Below, piece after piece: positions 25,314 through 33,873 of a DNA stretch of 64,000 nucleotides. The position numbers were made by a program, and so were the translations under genes. The stretch covers positions 62,001 through 126,000 of the forward strand of contig CAITVN010000015.1 of assembly GCA_903895855.1 (NCBI GenBank). Reading direction: 5' to 3'. The notes beneath the pieces are model-generated. The model did no database searches. It was not told the origin of the DNA and saw nothing but the letters and a program-made list of their open reading frames with translations. Source of the stretch: Oligoflexia bacterium (GTDB lineage: Bacteria; Bdellovibrionota; UBA1018). Position 1 is the stretch's first letter; each line of letters begins with the position of its first letter.

Positions 25314-25392
25314 GTATTAGCCGGCAGCTCATGGGGCAAAAATGGTACAGAAGTTAAACTGTGGCTCAATTTTCCCCATGCTGAGATCGTAA

Positions 25393-25421
25393 TTGGAAAA
25401 TGATCTCACTCAAAGTAATCT
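25393..25421 (+). promoter_or_regulatory. Promoter of the ABC/LolA-like export operon (leaderless type)
   Basis: TTGGAA (25393-25398), 17-nt spacer, TAATCT (25416-25421), then 9 nt to ATG 25431 with no Shine-Dalgarno. Confidence 0.5.
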
Positions 25422-25430
25422 CCTTACCAA

Positions 25431-26120
25431 ATGAATAAGTCAGATTATTTTATACAGCTAAATCAAGTCACCAAAGATTATCAACTGGGTAAGGTCATTG
25501 TTCCTGCCTTAAAGGGCGTTAGCTTAGGCATTGGACTAGGCGAGTTCACGGTGATCGCGGGGCCCTCAGGTAGTGGTAAGACCACGCTGTTGAATCTTAT
25601 CGGCTGCGTAGATACCGCAACCAGCGGGCAAGTGATTGTGGCCGAAAAAGATACGGCTCGACTAACTGAAGTTGAGTTGACTGATTTACGTCTGCACACG
25701 ATTGGTTTTATTTTTCAGTCATTTAACCTCATCTCAGTTCTCAATGTGGTTGATAATGTCGAATTTCCGCTTCTTTTGCAGAAGAAAATATCGAAGGCCG
25801 AGCGCAAAGAGAGGGTTTTGCACTTCGTCGAGAAGGTAGGCTTACAGGGGCACCTCAATCATCGCCCGAACGAGCTTTCGGGGGGCCAACGCCAGCGAGT
25901 GGCCATCGCCCGAGCGCTCGTGACTCAGCCTAAGATCGTATTGGCTGACGAGCCGACGGCGAATCTCGATTCAAAGACGGGTCAAACGATTATCGATCTC
26001 ATGAAACACATCAATGAGACCGAGAAGACTACGTTTCTTTTTTCAACTCATGACCATCACATCATTCAGCATGCAAGGCGGGTCATTGAGCTTCAAGACG
26101 GGTTGATTACGAAATCTTGA
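25431..26120 (+). CDS. ABC transporter ATP-binding protein, LolD/MacB type
   Basis: 229 residues. Walker A GPSGSGKTTLL (about 43-53), Q-loop FIFQSFNLI, signature LSGGQRQRVAIARAL, Walker B IVLADEPTANLD, switch His in STHDHH. This size and sequence type belong to the LolD/MacB/FtsE group that drives mechanotransmission rather than classical import. First gene of a five-gene operon with two permeases, a LolA-like protein and an outer-membrane barrel. Confidence 0.92.
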   Translation: MNKSDYFIQLNQVTKDYQLGKVIVPALKGVSLGIGLGEFTVIAGPSGSGKTTLLNLIGCVDTATSGQVIVAEKDTARLTEVELTDLRLHTIGFIFQSFNLISVLNVVDNVEFPLLLQKKISKAERKERVLHFVEKVGLQGHLNHRPNELSGGQRQRVAIARALVTQPKIVLADEPTANLDSKTGQTIIDLMKHINETEKTTFLFSTHDHHIIQHARRVIELQDGLITKS

Positions 26121-26139
26121 TCAACGGTGAGGAAAATTA

Positions 26140-28215
26140 ATGCTTTTACTGAAACTAGCCTTTCGAAATATTTTGCTTCACAAGTTAAAGACTTCGGTCA
26201 TCGGTGCCATCATCGTGATCGGAACGGTGCTTGCCGTAGTCGGCAACTCACTTGTTGATGCGGTGAGTACCGGTATGCAAAAAAGCATCGTGCAGAGTCT
26301 GGCTGGGCACATACAAATTTACTCGAGTCACGCCAAAGAAAAATTGGCTCTTTTTGGTGATACGGGGGGCAACGTAACCGACATTGGTCATGTCAGAGAT
26401 TTTAGGCGGGTAAAAGAGACTCTGATGCGCGAGATTCCTGACATTCAATCTATGATACCGATGGGTACTAACTTTGCCTTTATCAATCCGGGTAATGTTC
26501 TTGATTCAAAACTTGAAGAATACCGAAAGAACGAAAAAGAGAAGTCGGCAACTGAACTCGTTTCGACGAAAGAGCACATTCGAAATATCATTCTAGATAT
26601 TCAAGAAGGGTTGCCAAGAATTGCGGTGATGATTGCTGCAGAAGATGATCCGACGCTGAAGAATTCGGCTGAAAATATGAAGCGGGCAACTTCAGAGACG
26701 TTCTGGAGTCAATTTGAGGCAAAGCGCGAAGAGAGTCTTGAATTTTTGGCTAATCGAATTGCACCACTCATCTTTGATGACAACCAACTATTTTTCAGTT
26801 TTGTCGGCACCAGCCCAAAACGGTTTAGTGAGGCTTTCAGTAATTTTGAAATTGTAAAAGGTGAAATGATTCCTGACGGTAGGCGGGGCTTCTTGTTTAG
26901 TGATTATTTTTATGAAAACACGGTGAAGCACCGCGTGGCCCGGGTATTTGATGAAATTCAAGAGCGCCTCACAAAACACCACGAAACCATTGCTGCCGAG
27001 AAAGCTCTGCAAGACAAGATTAAAACGAATGTCGCCTCTGCTGCTGAGGTTTACAGTCAAATTGATCCGGCCGCATCTAGAATCATTGTACCAAAGCTCA
27101 AGTCATTCTTGAAATCTGAAAGCGGCGATTTGCGAGAACTGGTGCGATTTTTTTTAAATGTGAGTGATGCCAATTTTTTCGAGCGATTCAATTTCTTCTA
27201 CGCCGAAATTGCGCCAAGGATTCGACTTTATAAAATGGGGCTGGGAGAGGTGTTTCCGCTCAGTGCTTTTGCAAAGAGTGGGTTTTCGACAGCGGTCAAT
27301 GTCAAGGTCTATGGGACCTATCACTTCAAGAGTTTTGAAAGTTCACCGATCGCGGGTAACTTTTGTTTACTTGATCTGATTTCGTTTCGAGAGCTCTATG
27401 GCTTTCAGTCTGACGACCGAGTGAAAGAGTCTCAGTCGCTTGAAAAAGAAATGGGTCTAGTCGATTTTGATCGCTCAGGAGTTGATGCATTGTTTTCTAA
27501 GAAGGATTTGACGAAGCCAGGCGTGGCCGCGAAGTCTGCAAAGATTGCGGTGCCTCAATCGTTTGGATCGTTCAAAGAAAAGCAGACCTCGTATCAGCAA
27601 GTTTACAGTGACTCAGAGATGGAAAATGGGGTCTTTCTGAATACCGCAATTTTCATTAAAGACGTGGGTAAAGTGTCGCAAGTAATCGCGAAAATCAATG
27701 AGGTTTCAAAGAAAGAAAAGCTAGAGATTCAAGCTATTGATTACAATGAAGCGGCAGGGTTGGTTGGTCAGTTGTCTTTTGTGGTGAGAGCTATTCTATT
27801 CGTCTGCGTCGCGATCATTTTTGCAGTGGCAACGTTTATTATCATGAACTCGATGTTGATGGCGGCGCTTGAGCGTACGAAAGAGATTGGTACGATGCGT
27901 GCGATTGGGGCCCAAAGGCGTTTTATTTTGCTTTTGTTCTTGAATGAGGCGTCGGTACTCAGTTTTATTTTTAGTATCTTGGGCTCTGCAATCGCTGTGC
28001 TTATTTTGTTTTGGTTGGGCAGAGTCGGCATACCGGCGGGCGGAGACGTAGCGACCTTCTTTTTCAGCGGGCCGCGACTGTACCCGGCGGTGCACTGGAT
28101 ACACGTATTTGTCGTCTTGCTTGCAATGACATTCATTTCAATTGTTTCGACTCAGTATCCGGCATGGCGGGCAATGCGAATTTCGCCCATTGAGGCTATG
28201 CGATCAGCAAAATGA
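26140..28215 (+). CDS. ABC transporter permease, FtsX/MacB type, large periplasmic domain
   Basis: 691 residues; GAGGA before ATG. One membrane helix near 17-37, then an unusually long periplasmic segment (about 40-540, rich in charged helices), then three helices within the FtsX domain (about 548-580, 600-625, 650-675; AALERTKEIGTMRAIGAQRR). Partners with the ATPase upstream and the second permease downstream. Most LolC/E and MacB permeases are near 400-450 residues, so the periplasmic insertion is oversized. Confidence 0.88.
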   Translation: MLLLKLAFRNILLHKLKTSVIGAIIVIGTVLAVVGNSLVDAVSTGMQKSIVQSLAGHIQIYSSHAKEKLALFGDTGGNVTDIGHVRDFRRVKETLMREIPDIQSMIPMGTNFAFINPGNVLDSKLEEYRKNEKEKSATELVSTKEHIRNIILDIQEGLPRIAVMIAAEDDPTLKNSAENMKRATSETFWSQFEAKREESLEFLANRIAPLIFDDNQLFFSFVGTSPKRFSEAFSNFEIVKGEMIPDGRRGFLFSDYFYENTVKHRVARVFDEIQERLTKHHETIAAEKALQDKIKTNVASAAEVYSQIDPAASRIIVPKLKSFLKSESGDLRELVRFFLNVSDANFFERFNFFYAEIAPRIRLYKMGLGEVFPLSAFAKSGFSTAVNVKVYGTYHFKSFESSPIAGNFCLLDLISFRELYGFQSDDRVKESQSLEKEMGLVDFDRSGVDALFSKKDLTKPGVAAKSAKIAVPQSFGSFKEKQTSYQQVYSDSEMENGVFLNTAIFIKDVGKVSQVIAKINEVSKKEKLEIQAIDYNEAAGLVGQLSFVVRAILFVCVAIIFAVATFIIMNSMLMAALERTKEIGTMRAIGAQRRFILLLFLNEASVLSFIFSILGSAIAVLILFWLGRVGIPAGGDVATFFFSGPRLYPAVHWIHVFVVLLAMTFISIVSTQYPAWRAMRISPIEAMRSAK

Positions 28216-28250
28216 AGTGATGAGAACCGCAAAATGAGGAGTCTTAGTTT

Positions 28251-29609
28251 ATGAATCCATTTTTATTGATCGCTGCGAGAAACTTAGTAAAAAATCGCTC
28301 GCGAACTCTTCTCTTGGGGGGGGCCGTTGCTTCGGTAACCTTGTTACTGGTGGTTTTGCTCGGAGTCGTCGCGGGGGTCAGACAAACCTTGCTTGAGAAT
28401 GCCCTAGCGCTTTCGAGTGGGCACGTGAATGTGGGTGGGTTTTATAAAATCAGCCAATCGTCAGCGTCGCCCATTCTCACGGGCTTTCAACCCATTAAGA
28501 AATTGGTAACTGAGACGGTGCCCAATGCGACTCTGATATTAGAGCGCATCAAGGCATGGGGCAAGATTATTTCTGAGGAGGGCGCCGTACAAATTCCTGT
28601 CTGGGGCGTCGATGTGAAGCGAGAAAAAGAGATTCTCGGCAAACTGATGCTAGCTCCCAAGCGTGACTACATTGAGGGCTTCAAGTTAGCTGAAGGCCAG
28701 ACCGAGTTTGAAGGCGGTGTTGATCAACTGGCCAATCGAGCCGGCATTATTTTATTCGCCACCCACGCAAGAAAGTTAAAAGTTCGGGTGGGTGATACGG
28801 TGACGCTTTCTGTGCCGACTTATCGAAATATGTCGAATACGAAAGATGTCAGGGTCGTCGCCGTGTTGAAAGATCTTGGCATGATGTCGGCCTATACGGC
28901 TTTCATGAATGACCTAGATGCTCGCGAGCTCTACCAAATGCAGCCCGATACGACTGGGCAGATCATGATCTATTTTCGCAATTTATCTGAAGCGAGTGAC
29001 GGCGAAAATAAAATACGAAAAGCATTGAGTGAACGGGGGTATCCGATGCTTGATAAAGATCCGAATCCGTTTTGGATGAAATTCGGCCGTATTTCGGCTG
29101 AGAGCTGGACGGGTCAGAAAATCGATGTCACGAATTGGGAAGATGAAACCTCATTCATTAAGTGGATTCTAGATGTCTACAATGCTCTCACCTTCTTGTT
29201 GACGGGTATCTTGATGCTCATTGTGGTCTTGGGCCTGGTCAACTCACTTTGGATGTCGATTCGTGAGCGTACCGGTGAAATCGGAACGTTGCGCGCGATT
29301 GGCCTTCAACGATCAAAAGTACGCCTGATGTTTGTGATCGAGGCATTTCTACTGTCATCGAGCTCAGCTGCCGTTGGGGTTGCACTGGGAACCCTATTTA
29401 ACTTAATCTTAAATTCACTGCACCTGCCCATTCGTGGTGAAGCGTTTCAAATGTTTTTGATGTCACATACCTTGACCGTGGCAGTGCGAGGGCAAGATGT
29501 CTTCTTCACTTTTTTGGCGATTACGATCTTCTTAACCTTGGGGTCGCTTTATCCTTCAAGTAAGGCGAGCAAACTCAAACCCATTACCGCAATGAATGAG
29601 GCAGTATGA
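28251..29609 (+). CDS. ABC transporter permease, LolC/E-like
   Basis: 452 residues; GAGGAG 9 nt upstream. N-terminal helix (about 18-40), periplasmic MacB-like domain, then FtsX domain with three helices and the motif RERTGEIGTLRAIGLQRSKV. Overlaps the LolA-like gene by 4 nt. With the preceding permease it likely forms a heterodimeric machine that extracts a lipoprotein or other lipidic cargo from the inner membrane. Confidence 0.9.
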   Translation: MNPFLLIAARNLVKNRSRTLLLGGAVASVTLLLVVLLGVVAGVRQTLLENALALSSGHVNVGGFYKISQSSASPILTGFQPIKKLVTETVPNATLILERIKAWGKIISEEGAVQIPVWGVDVKREKEILGKLMLAPKRDYIEGFKLAEGQTEFEGGVDQLANRAGIILFATHARKLKVRVGDTVTLSVPTYRNMSNTKDVRVVAVLKDLGMMSAYTAFMNDLDARELYQMQPDTTGQIMIYFRNLSEASDGENKIRKALSERGYPMLDKDPNPFWMKFGRISAESWTGQKIDVTNWEDETSFIKWILDVYNALTFLLTGILMLIVVLGLVNSLWMSIRERTGEIGTLRAIGLQRSKVRLMFVIEAFLLSSSSAAVGVALGTLFNLILNSLHLPIRGEAFQMFLMSHTLTVAVRGQDVFFTFLAITIFLTLGSLYPSSKASKLKPITAMNEAV

Positions 29610-30424
29610 ATTTGATGAAGCAACTGAATCTATTTCTTTTGGTTAGTCTAACCTTGGGGCTCGCTTCGGGAGTGTGGGCTGCCGAGAATCAGACCCCTGC
29701 GGTGGTTGGCCAATTGAGTGCGGCACAGGCTCTTGATCTGGTAAAAGTGGTAGATGAACGCCAACGAAACACTGGCGACTATCAGAGTCTTTGTTATGTG
29801 AAAGAGACTGAAAAGAACAAAGAGCCTCGAGTCTATCAGCTGGTTGTTTATCGCCGTGATACTGATGACAAGTTCATGCTCTTGTTTACGAAGCCTAAAG
29901 AAGAGGCTGGTAAAGGGTATTTGAAGATCGATAAAAATCTTTGGCTGTATGACCCATCAACTGGAAAGTGGACTCGTAGAACCGAACGAGAGCGTTTGGG
30001 AGGTACCAATTCGAGAAGGTCTGACTTTGACGAATCGAGATTGGCCGATGAGTACACGGTTGAGTCAGAGGGGGCCGATGTTTTAGGGGCGTTTAAGGTT
30101 CATAAGCTCAAATTGACTTCGAAACCGAATATCGATGTTGCTTATCCGTTGATCAAATTGATGGTCGATCAAGAAAGTCAAAATACCTTAAAGCGCGAAG
30201 AGTTTGCGCTGTCTGGAAAACTACTTCGTACCACTTACTACCCAAAGTGGAAAAAACAGTTCAGCGCATCGAAAAAAGCTGACGTCTGGATACCAGAAGA
30301 GATGCGAGTTTTTGACGAACTCGAAAAAGGAAATTCGACGGTGATTCTGATAAAAGAGACCGCTTTAGAGTCTCTCGATAAAAATATTTTTACGAAGGCT
30401 TGGATTGAAGCCAAAAGCAAATAG
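29606..30424 (+). CDS. LolA-like outer-membrane lipoprotein-sorting protein
   Basis: 272 residues with signal peptide (ending GVWAAEN). The body matches the LolA/LolB-superfamily group that carries an 'outer membrane lipoprotein-sorting' fold: MLLFTKPKEEAGKGYLKI, NLWLYDPSTGKWTR, TNSRRSDFDESRLADEYTVE, and LMVDQESQNTLKREEF. Such proteins shuttle hydrophobic cargo across the periplasm. Position between an ABC exporter and a barrel supports a trans-envelope route. Confidence 0.87.
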   Translation: MNLMKQLNLFLLVSLTLGLASGVWAAENQTPAVVGQLSAAQALDLVKVVDERQRNTGDYQSLCYVKETEKNKEPRVYQLVVYRRDTDDKFMLLFTKPKEEAGKGYLKIDKNLWLYDPSTGKWTRRTERERLGGTNSRRSDFDESRLADEYTVESEGADVLGAFKVHKLKLTSKPNIDVAYPLIKLMVDQESQNTLKREEFALSGKLLRTTYYPKWKKQFSASKKADVWIPEEMRVFDELEKGNSTVILIKETALESLDKNIFTKAWIEAKSK

Positions 30425-30431
30425 GGAGTTT

Positions 30432-31724
30432 ATGATGCGCAAACGATTTGGCCTAGCACCTGTTTTGTCTCTGCTCTTTTCTTTTTGGTTTTCTTTGGGA
30501 TTTTCTTTGGTTTCACTAGCTGAAGAGTTTCCGGAGGCAGGAATGGGCGAGACCCATGGAATTTCGCTCGAAGAGAAATCTTCAACAGAAAACGATCGAT
30601 TTCGTCTTGGAGGAGCACTCTGGAGTGAAGTTTCTGTTTACGGTTTAGATTCACAGGCGAGTCAGCGCGATTACTTTTCAAACACGAATCAGTTCTGGTT
30701 GTATGGTGAGGGTAAGCTTCGAGATGATATTAGGGCCTTGATACGTGGTAAGCTTCTGTTCGATTCAACAGCGAGAGAGACTGTGCCAAACCTGATTACG
30801 GGCGCAGTTCAAAAACGCTACCAGCCCGATCTTGAAGAAATGAAAATTCAGTTTTCTGCGAAAAAGACTGTTTTTTTTACTCTAGGTAAGCAGAAGATCA
30901 AGTGGGGATCAGGCCAGATCTGGAACCCGTCAGATTTTGTGAATGTGATCAAGCGTGATCCGCTGCGCGCGAGCGATGAGCGCACGGGTGTGGTGCTAGT
31001 GAAAAGTCATGTTCCCGTGGGTAGTGCTAATCTCTATTCTATTGAGTTGATTGAGGGTGCCTCGCGAGTGTCTGAAGTGGGCCAAGTCTTTCGGGCAGAA
31101 GTGCCGATTGCGACTTCTGAGTTAGCGCTCTCAGCGGCATTTCGAAAAGATCGAAAAAGTTTACTCGCCTTAGATTGGTCTTCTGCTTTGGGTAGTATTG
31201 ATGTTTATACTGAAGCCACTTATTCATCAGGCAGTGATTTAGTCTTTTACGAGTCGACCGATGCAATGACGACCGGGTCACCCTTTCGTAGTTACCGCGA
31301 AGAAAAGAGGGGTTTTTATAAAGGTGTGATTGGCGCCAACTATGAGTTTACGTATGCCGATAGCCGGTCGATCACGGCGGGGCTAGAGTATTTTTACAAT
31401 GGTGAAGGGTACTCTGAAACAGGTAATACACCCTGGGTTTTTGCGAACGGGGCTTATGTTCCGTTTTATCTGGGGCGGCAGTACTTCGGGTCTTACATTC
31501 AAATTCCTAACCCAGGCAGCTGGCGAGACGTCTCGTTTACTGTCATCGGAATTTGTAACCTCAGCGACGAAAGTGCGCTCTTTCGCATCAATTCTGATCT
31601 AGTCTTTGCCAGAGATCTTAAAGTGAACTTAGGGTTTTCACATCACTTTGGCAAGCGCAGCGGTGAATTCAGATTGGGCGGACAAAGTGACGATCTGATC
31701 GCGGGCGTGAGAGTCGATTTCTAG
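30432..31724 (+). CDS. Outer-membrane beta-barrel protein of the export operon
   Basis: 430 residues from ATG 30432 (AGGGAG just upstream). Signal peptide ending LVSLAEE, then strand-rich sequence with TLGKQKIKWGSGQIWNPSDF, a pattern of DUF1302/alginate-porin-like barrels found with LolA-like operons; the C-terminal strand ends in GVRVDF with terminal Phe, a BAM recognition signal. It is probably the outer-membrane end of the ABC/LolA-like pathway. Confidence 0.82.
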   Translation: MMRKRFGLAPVLSLLFSFWFSLGFSLVSLAEEFPEAGMGETHGISLEEKSSTENDRFRLGGALWSEVSVYGLDSQASQRDYFSNTNQFWLYGEGKLRDDIRALIRGKLLFDSTARETVPNLITGAVQKRYQPDLEEMKIQFSAKKTVFFTLGKQKIKWGSGQIWNPSDFVNVIKRDPLRASDERTGVVLVKSHVPVGSANLYSIELIEGASRVSEVGQVFRAEVPIATSELALSAAFRKDRKSLLALDWSSALGSIDVYTEATYSSGSDLVFYESTDAMTTGSPFRSYREEKRGFYKGVIGANYEFTYADSRSITAGLEYFYNGEGYSETGNTPWVFANGAYVPFYLGRQYFGSYIQIPNPGSWRDVSFTVIGICNLSDESALFRINSDLVFARDLKVNLGFSHHFGKRSGEFRLGGQSDDLIAGVRVDF

Positions 31725-31732
31725 CGGCCCGT

Positions 31733-32506
31733 CTATCTTTCGACTTGTTCACACCAAAGGTTGGGGTCTTGAGATAAGTCTTGATCGCTAGCAACGCCTG
31801 GGCAATCGAGTTTTGTGAAGTCGTCGCAGAGGTTTTGAGGTTCAATTCTATTTGAAGTGAAGTTGAGGTCGTTCATTGTGCCCAAAATTTCGCAACTCGC
31901 ATTTCGGTACAGTGCCGAGTCCTTGCAGTGGCGCTTGGTGTGCTCAAGTGCAGACTCACCGCAGGTGCCTAACCCGAGGTAGCTCAATTTTTCTAGGTTA
32001 GAATAGCTAGTCCAAGGTTGACCTTTCTTGCAGCCATATTTTGCTTTTTCTCTGAATTCACGCAGGTACTCGTCGACATAGAAAGCGGTTTGAATGAGAG
32101 CTGGGTTCACGGTTGGGTGCAGGGCCTCACAGGTTTGTACTCGTGAGCGATGAATTTTTCGATGTTGGAAACCCCCCAAAAATTGAAATGCACCATAAGC
32201 CTTCGAGCTGGGGTTCACGGCTTTTGCGTTGCCCCCAGACTCACCCAGAAATCTAAAGAGCACCATTCTTGGGTCTACCTGATCTCGCTCGTAGGCCCGC
32301 TTGAGAATACAGGCAAAGCGGTGCTGATCGCTCGTCGTTAACTGAGAAAATGCTTTCTTAACGATTGGGTTTTCTGACCGTTCGGTTGGCATCTGAAAAC
32401 AGCCGTTTTTGTCTTCTTTTTCGATCTCTGTGGCGATAGAGATTTGACTGGCAACGGCCGTGGTTAATAAAAGTGCGCAAGTTAACGTAATTTTAGTTCG
32501 TAGCAT
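31733..32506 (-). CDS. Secreted transglycosylase-like (SLT fold) protein
   Basis: 257 residues from the ATG at 32506, which places a signal peptide (MLRTKITLTCALLLTTAVA) at the N-terminus. The core FLGESGGNAKAVNPSSKAYG then AFQFLGG is the SLT catalytic motif, with the Glu of GESGG as catalytic acid. The rest is Cys-rich (about ten cysteines), pointing to a periplasmic or secreted enzyme. Cuts peptidoglycan glycan strands. Convergent with the barrel gene, 8 nt apart. Confidence 0.75.
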   Translation of the reverse strand: MLRTKITLTCALLLTTAVASQISIATEIEKEDKNGCFQMPTERSENPIVKKAFSQLTTSDQHRFACILKRAYERDQVDPRMVLFRFLGESGGNAKAVNPSSKAYGAFQFLGGFQHRKIHRSRVQTCEALHPTVNPALIQTAFYVDEYLREFREKAKYGCKKGQPWTSYSNLEKLSYLGLGTCGESALEHTKRHCKDSALYRNASCEILGTMNDLNFTSNRIEPQNLCDDFTKLDCPGVASDQDLSQDPNLWCEQVER

Positions 32507-32537
32507 GATGATCCACCCCCATGGATTTTTTATCGGT

Positions 32538-33716
32538 TTAGAACGGTAGTACTGAGAAACTGATGGTGTTTTCGGCGAGCGACTGGGCATTAATCCACAG
32601 TTGTTGTTTATCCTCATCGACATCGTATTGCCAGCTCAGGTGGTAAGATGAGGCAGGAGATTTCCAAGAATTTTGTACCAGAAATTCTACTTCACCAGCC
32701 CCGTTCGTTCGAAAATCAATGACTGAGACAGCGTGGTGACCACAGGTGACTCCCGATTTCACCATGCGCCCGAGTAAAGTTTTTTCAACGCGTTCGGCTG
32801 GCCCTTTTTGCAATACAGCTGCACAGATGTGCATGGCCAGAACCGATTGATTGGGTTTTCTGAGTTCATTCTTCATCGACGCGATGATCTCTTGATGAGT
32901 GAAGTAGCGGCTCGATTCTCTCATTGGTGAGAGAGTAGGCATTTTAAGGGTTCGACAGGAGTTCAGTTTGAGCAAGTCTTCGAGCATGAGTGCCAGGGTT
33001 GGTCTTGCAAAGACTTTTGCTCGATCGGCCAGTTGTGAGAGTGAAAATTCGTGCGGAAAACTCCGTGAAGCTTCGATTCTCTTTAGAAAATCTGCAGTCA
33101 GTTCAAGTTTCTCTTCATTCGTTTTAGTTCTCGAGAAAAATGACGTTACTTCGAGATCAGAGACAAAGTGTGAAATTTTGCTTCCGAAACGTCGGTTGAC
33201 TTTTTCTAGCCAATCGATGAAGTCGTTTTCGTCATTCTGTGTGAGATAGGAATCGATGAGATCGTTAGGTACCCATTTCGGGGTAACACTCAGAAGTAAA
33301 GTCTTCATACTGAGTTCGAAGTCGCTAAACGAGCAAAACCGGTGTTGTGAACTCATGCGAACCAAGTCTTCAACGTAGCCGCCGTCGAGATTCTCTTCGT
33401 CATCATTTGATGTGCCAGCAAAGAGCCCTAAAACAGTTGGGCGGTAGAGCAGGGCCAGCTCAATGGGGTGTACGAACCCTTGATTGTCGATAGTGTTGCC
33501 GGACTGGGTGGCACGGTAGCCGAGAGATTGATTGAGAATCGTCGCGGCCGTGTGGGCAAAGCAAGTGCCTGTTGCCCCCTGTCGGGTGATCGGTACGTTT
33601 TCGAGTGCTACCTGATCAGCTCTTAATGGCGCCTCAAAGCAAGGTGACATGAGAAAGAGCGATAGCGCAGAGATTGGCAGGCATTGAGTTCGATAAAATA
33701 ACTGTCGTGTGTTCAT
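32538..33716 (-). CDS. Secreted papain-like cysteine protease
   Basis: 392 residues from ATG 33716 (GGGGGA 7 nt upstream). Signal peptide, then RQGATGTCFAHTAATIL holding the catalytic Cys of C1A peptidases, CGHHAVSVIDF with the catalytic His near residue 340, and VQNSWKSP with the Asn. A long insertion separates Cys and His. Papain-like enzymes are uncommon in such bacteria; secretion next to a transglycosylase suggests attack on other cells or envelope processing. Confidence 0.8.
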   Translation of the reverse strand: MNTRQLFYRTQCLPISALSLFLMSPCFEAPLRADQVALENVPITRQGATGTCFAHTAATILNQSLGYRATQSGNTIDNQGFVHPIELALLYRPTVLGLFAGTSNDDEENLDGGYVEDLVRMSSQHRFCSFSDFELSMKTLLLSVTPKWVPNDLIDSYLTQNDENDFIDWLEKVNRRFGSKISHFVSDLEVTSFFSRTKTNEEKLELTADFLKRIEASRSFPHEFSLSQLADRAKVFARPTLALMLEDLLKLNSCRTLKMPTLSPMRESSRYFTHQEIIASMKNELRKPNQSVLAMHICAAVLQKGPAERVEKTLLGRMVKSGVTCGHHAVSVIDFRTNGAGEVEFLVQNSWKSPASSYHLSWQYDVDEDKQQLWINAQSLAENTISFSVLPF

Positions 33717-33873
33717 AAGAGTTCCCCCGTGTCTTGAAAACACTTGAAACACTGCGTCACAAATAAAGATAGAGACAATTGTTTGCGCGATTCGCCTTCG
33801 CGTTCGATGAGATAAATGAGATGCGATCAAAAGGTTTGTTCAATGATATTTAAGATTTAAAGGCGCCCGAAGG

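Noticed and set aside
24621-25403. ORFs of about 80-110 codons over and around the inverted-repeat element
   Set aside because: They run antisense to the subtilase end or across the palindrome arms and have no ribosome site; by-products of the repeat.
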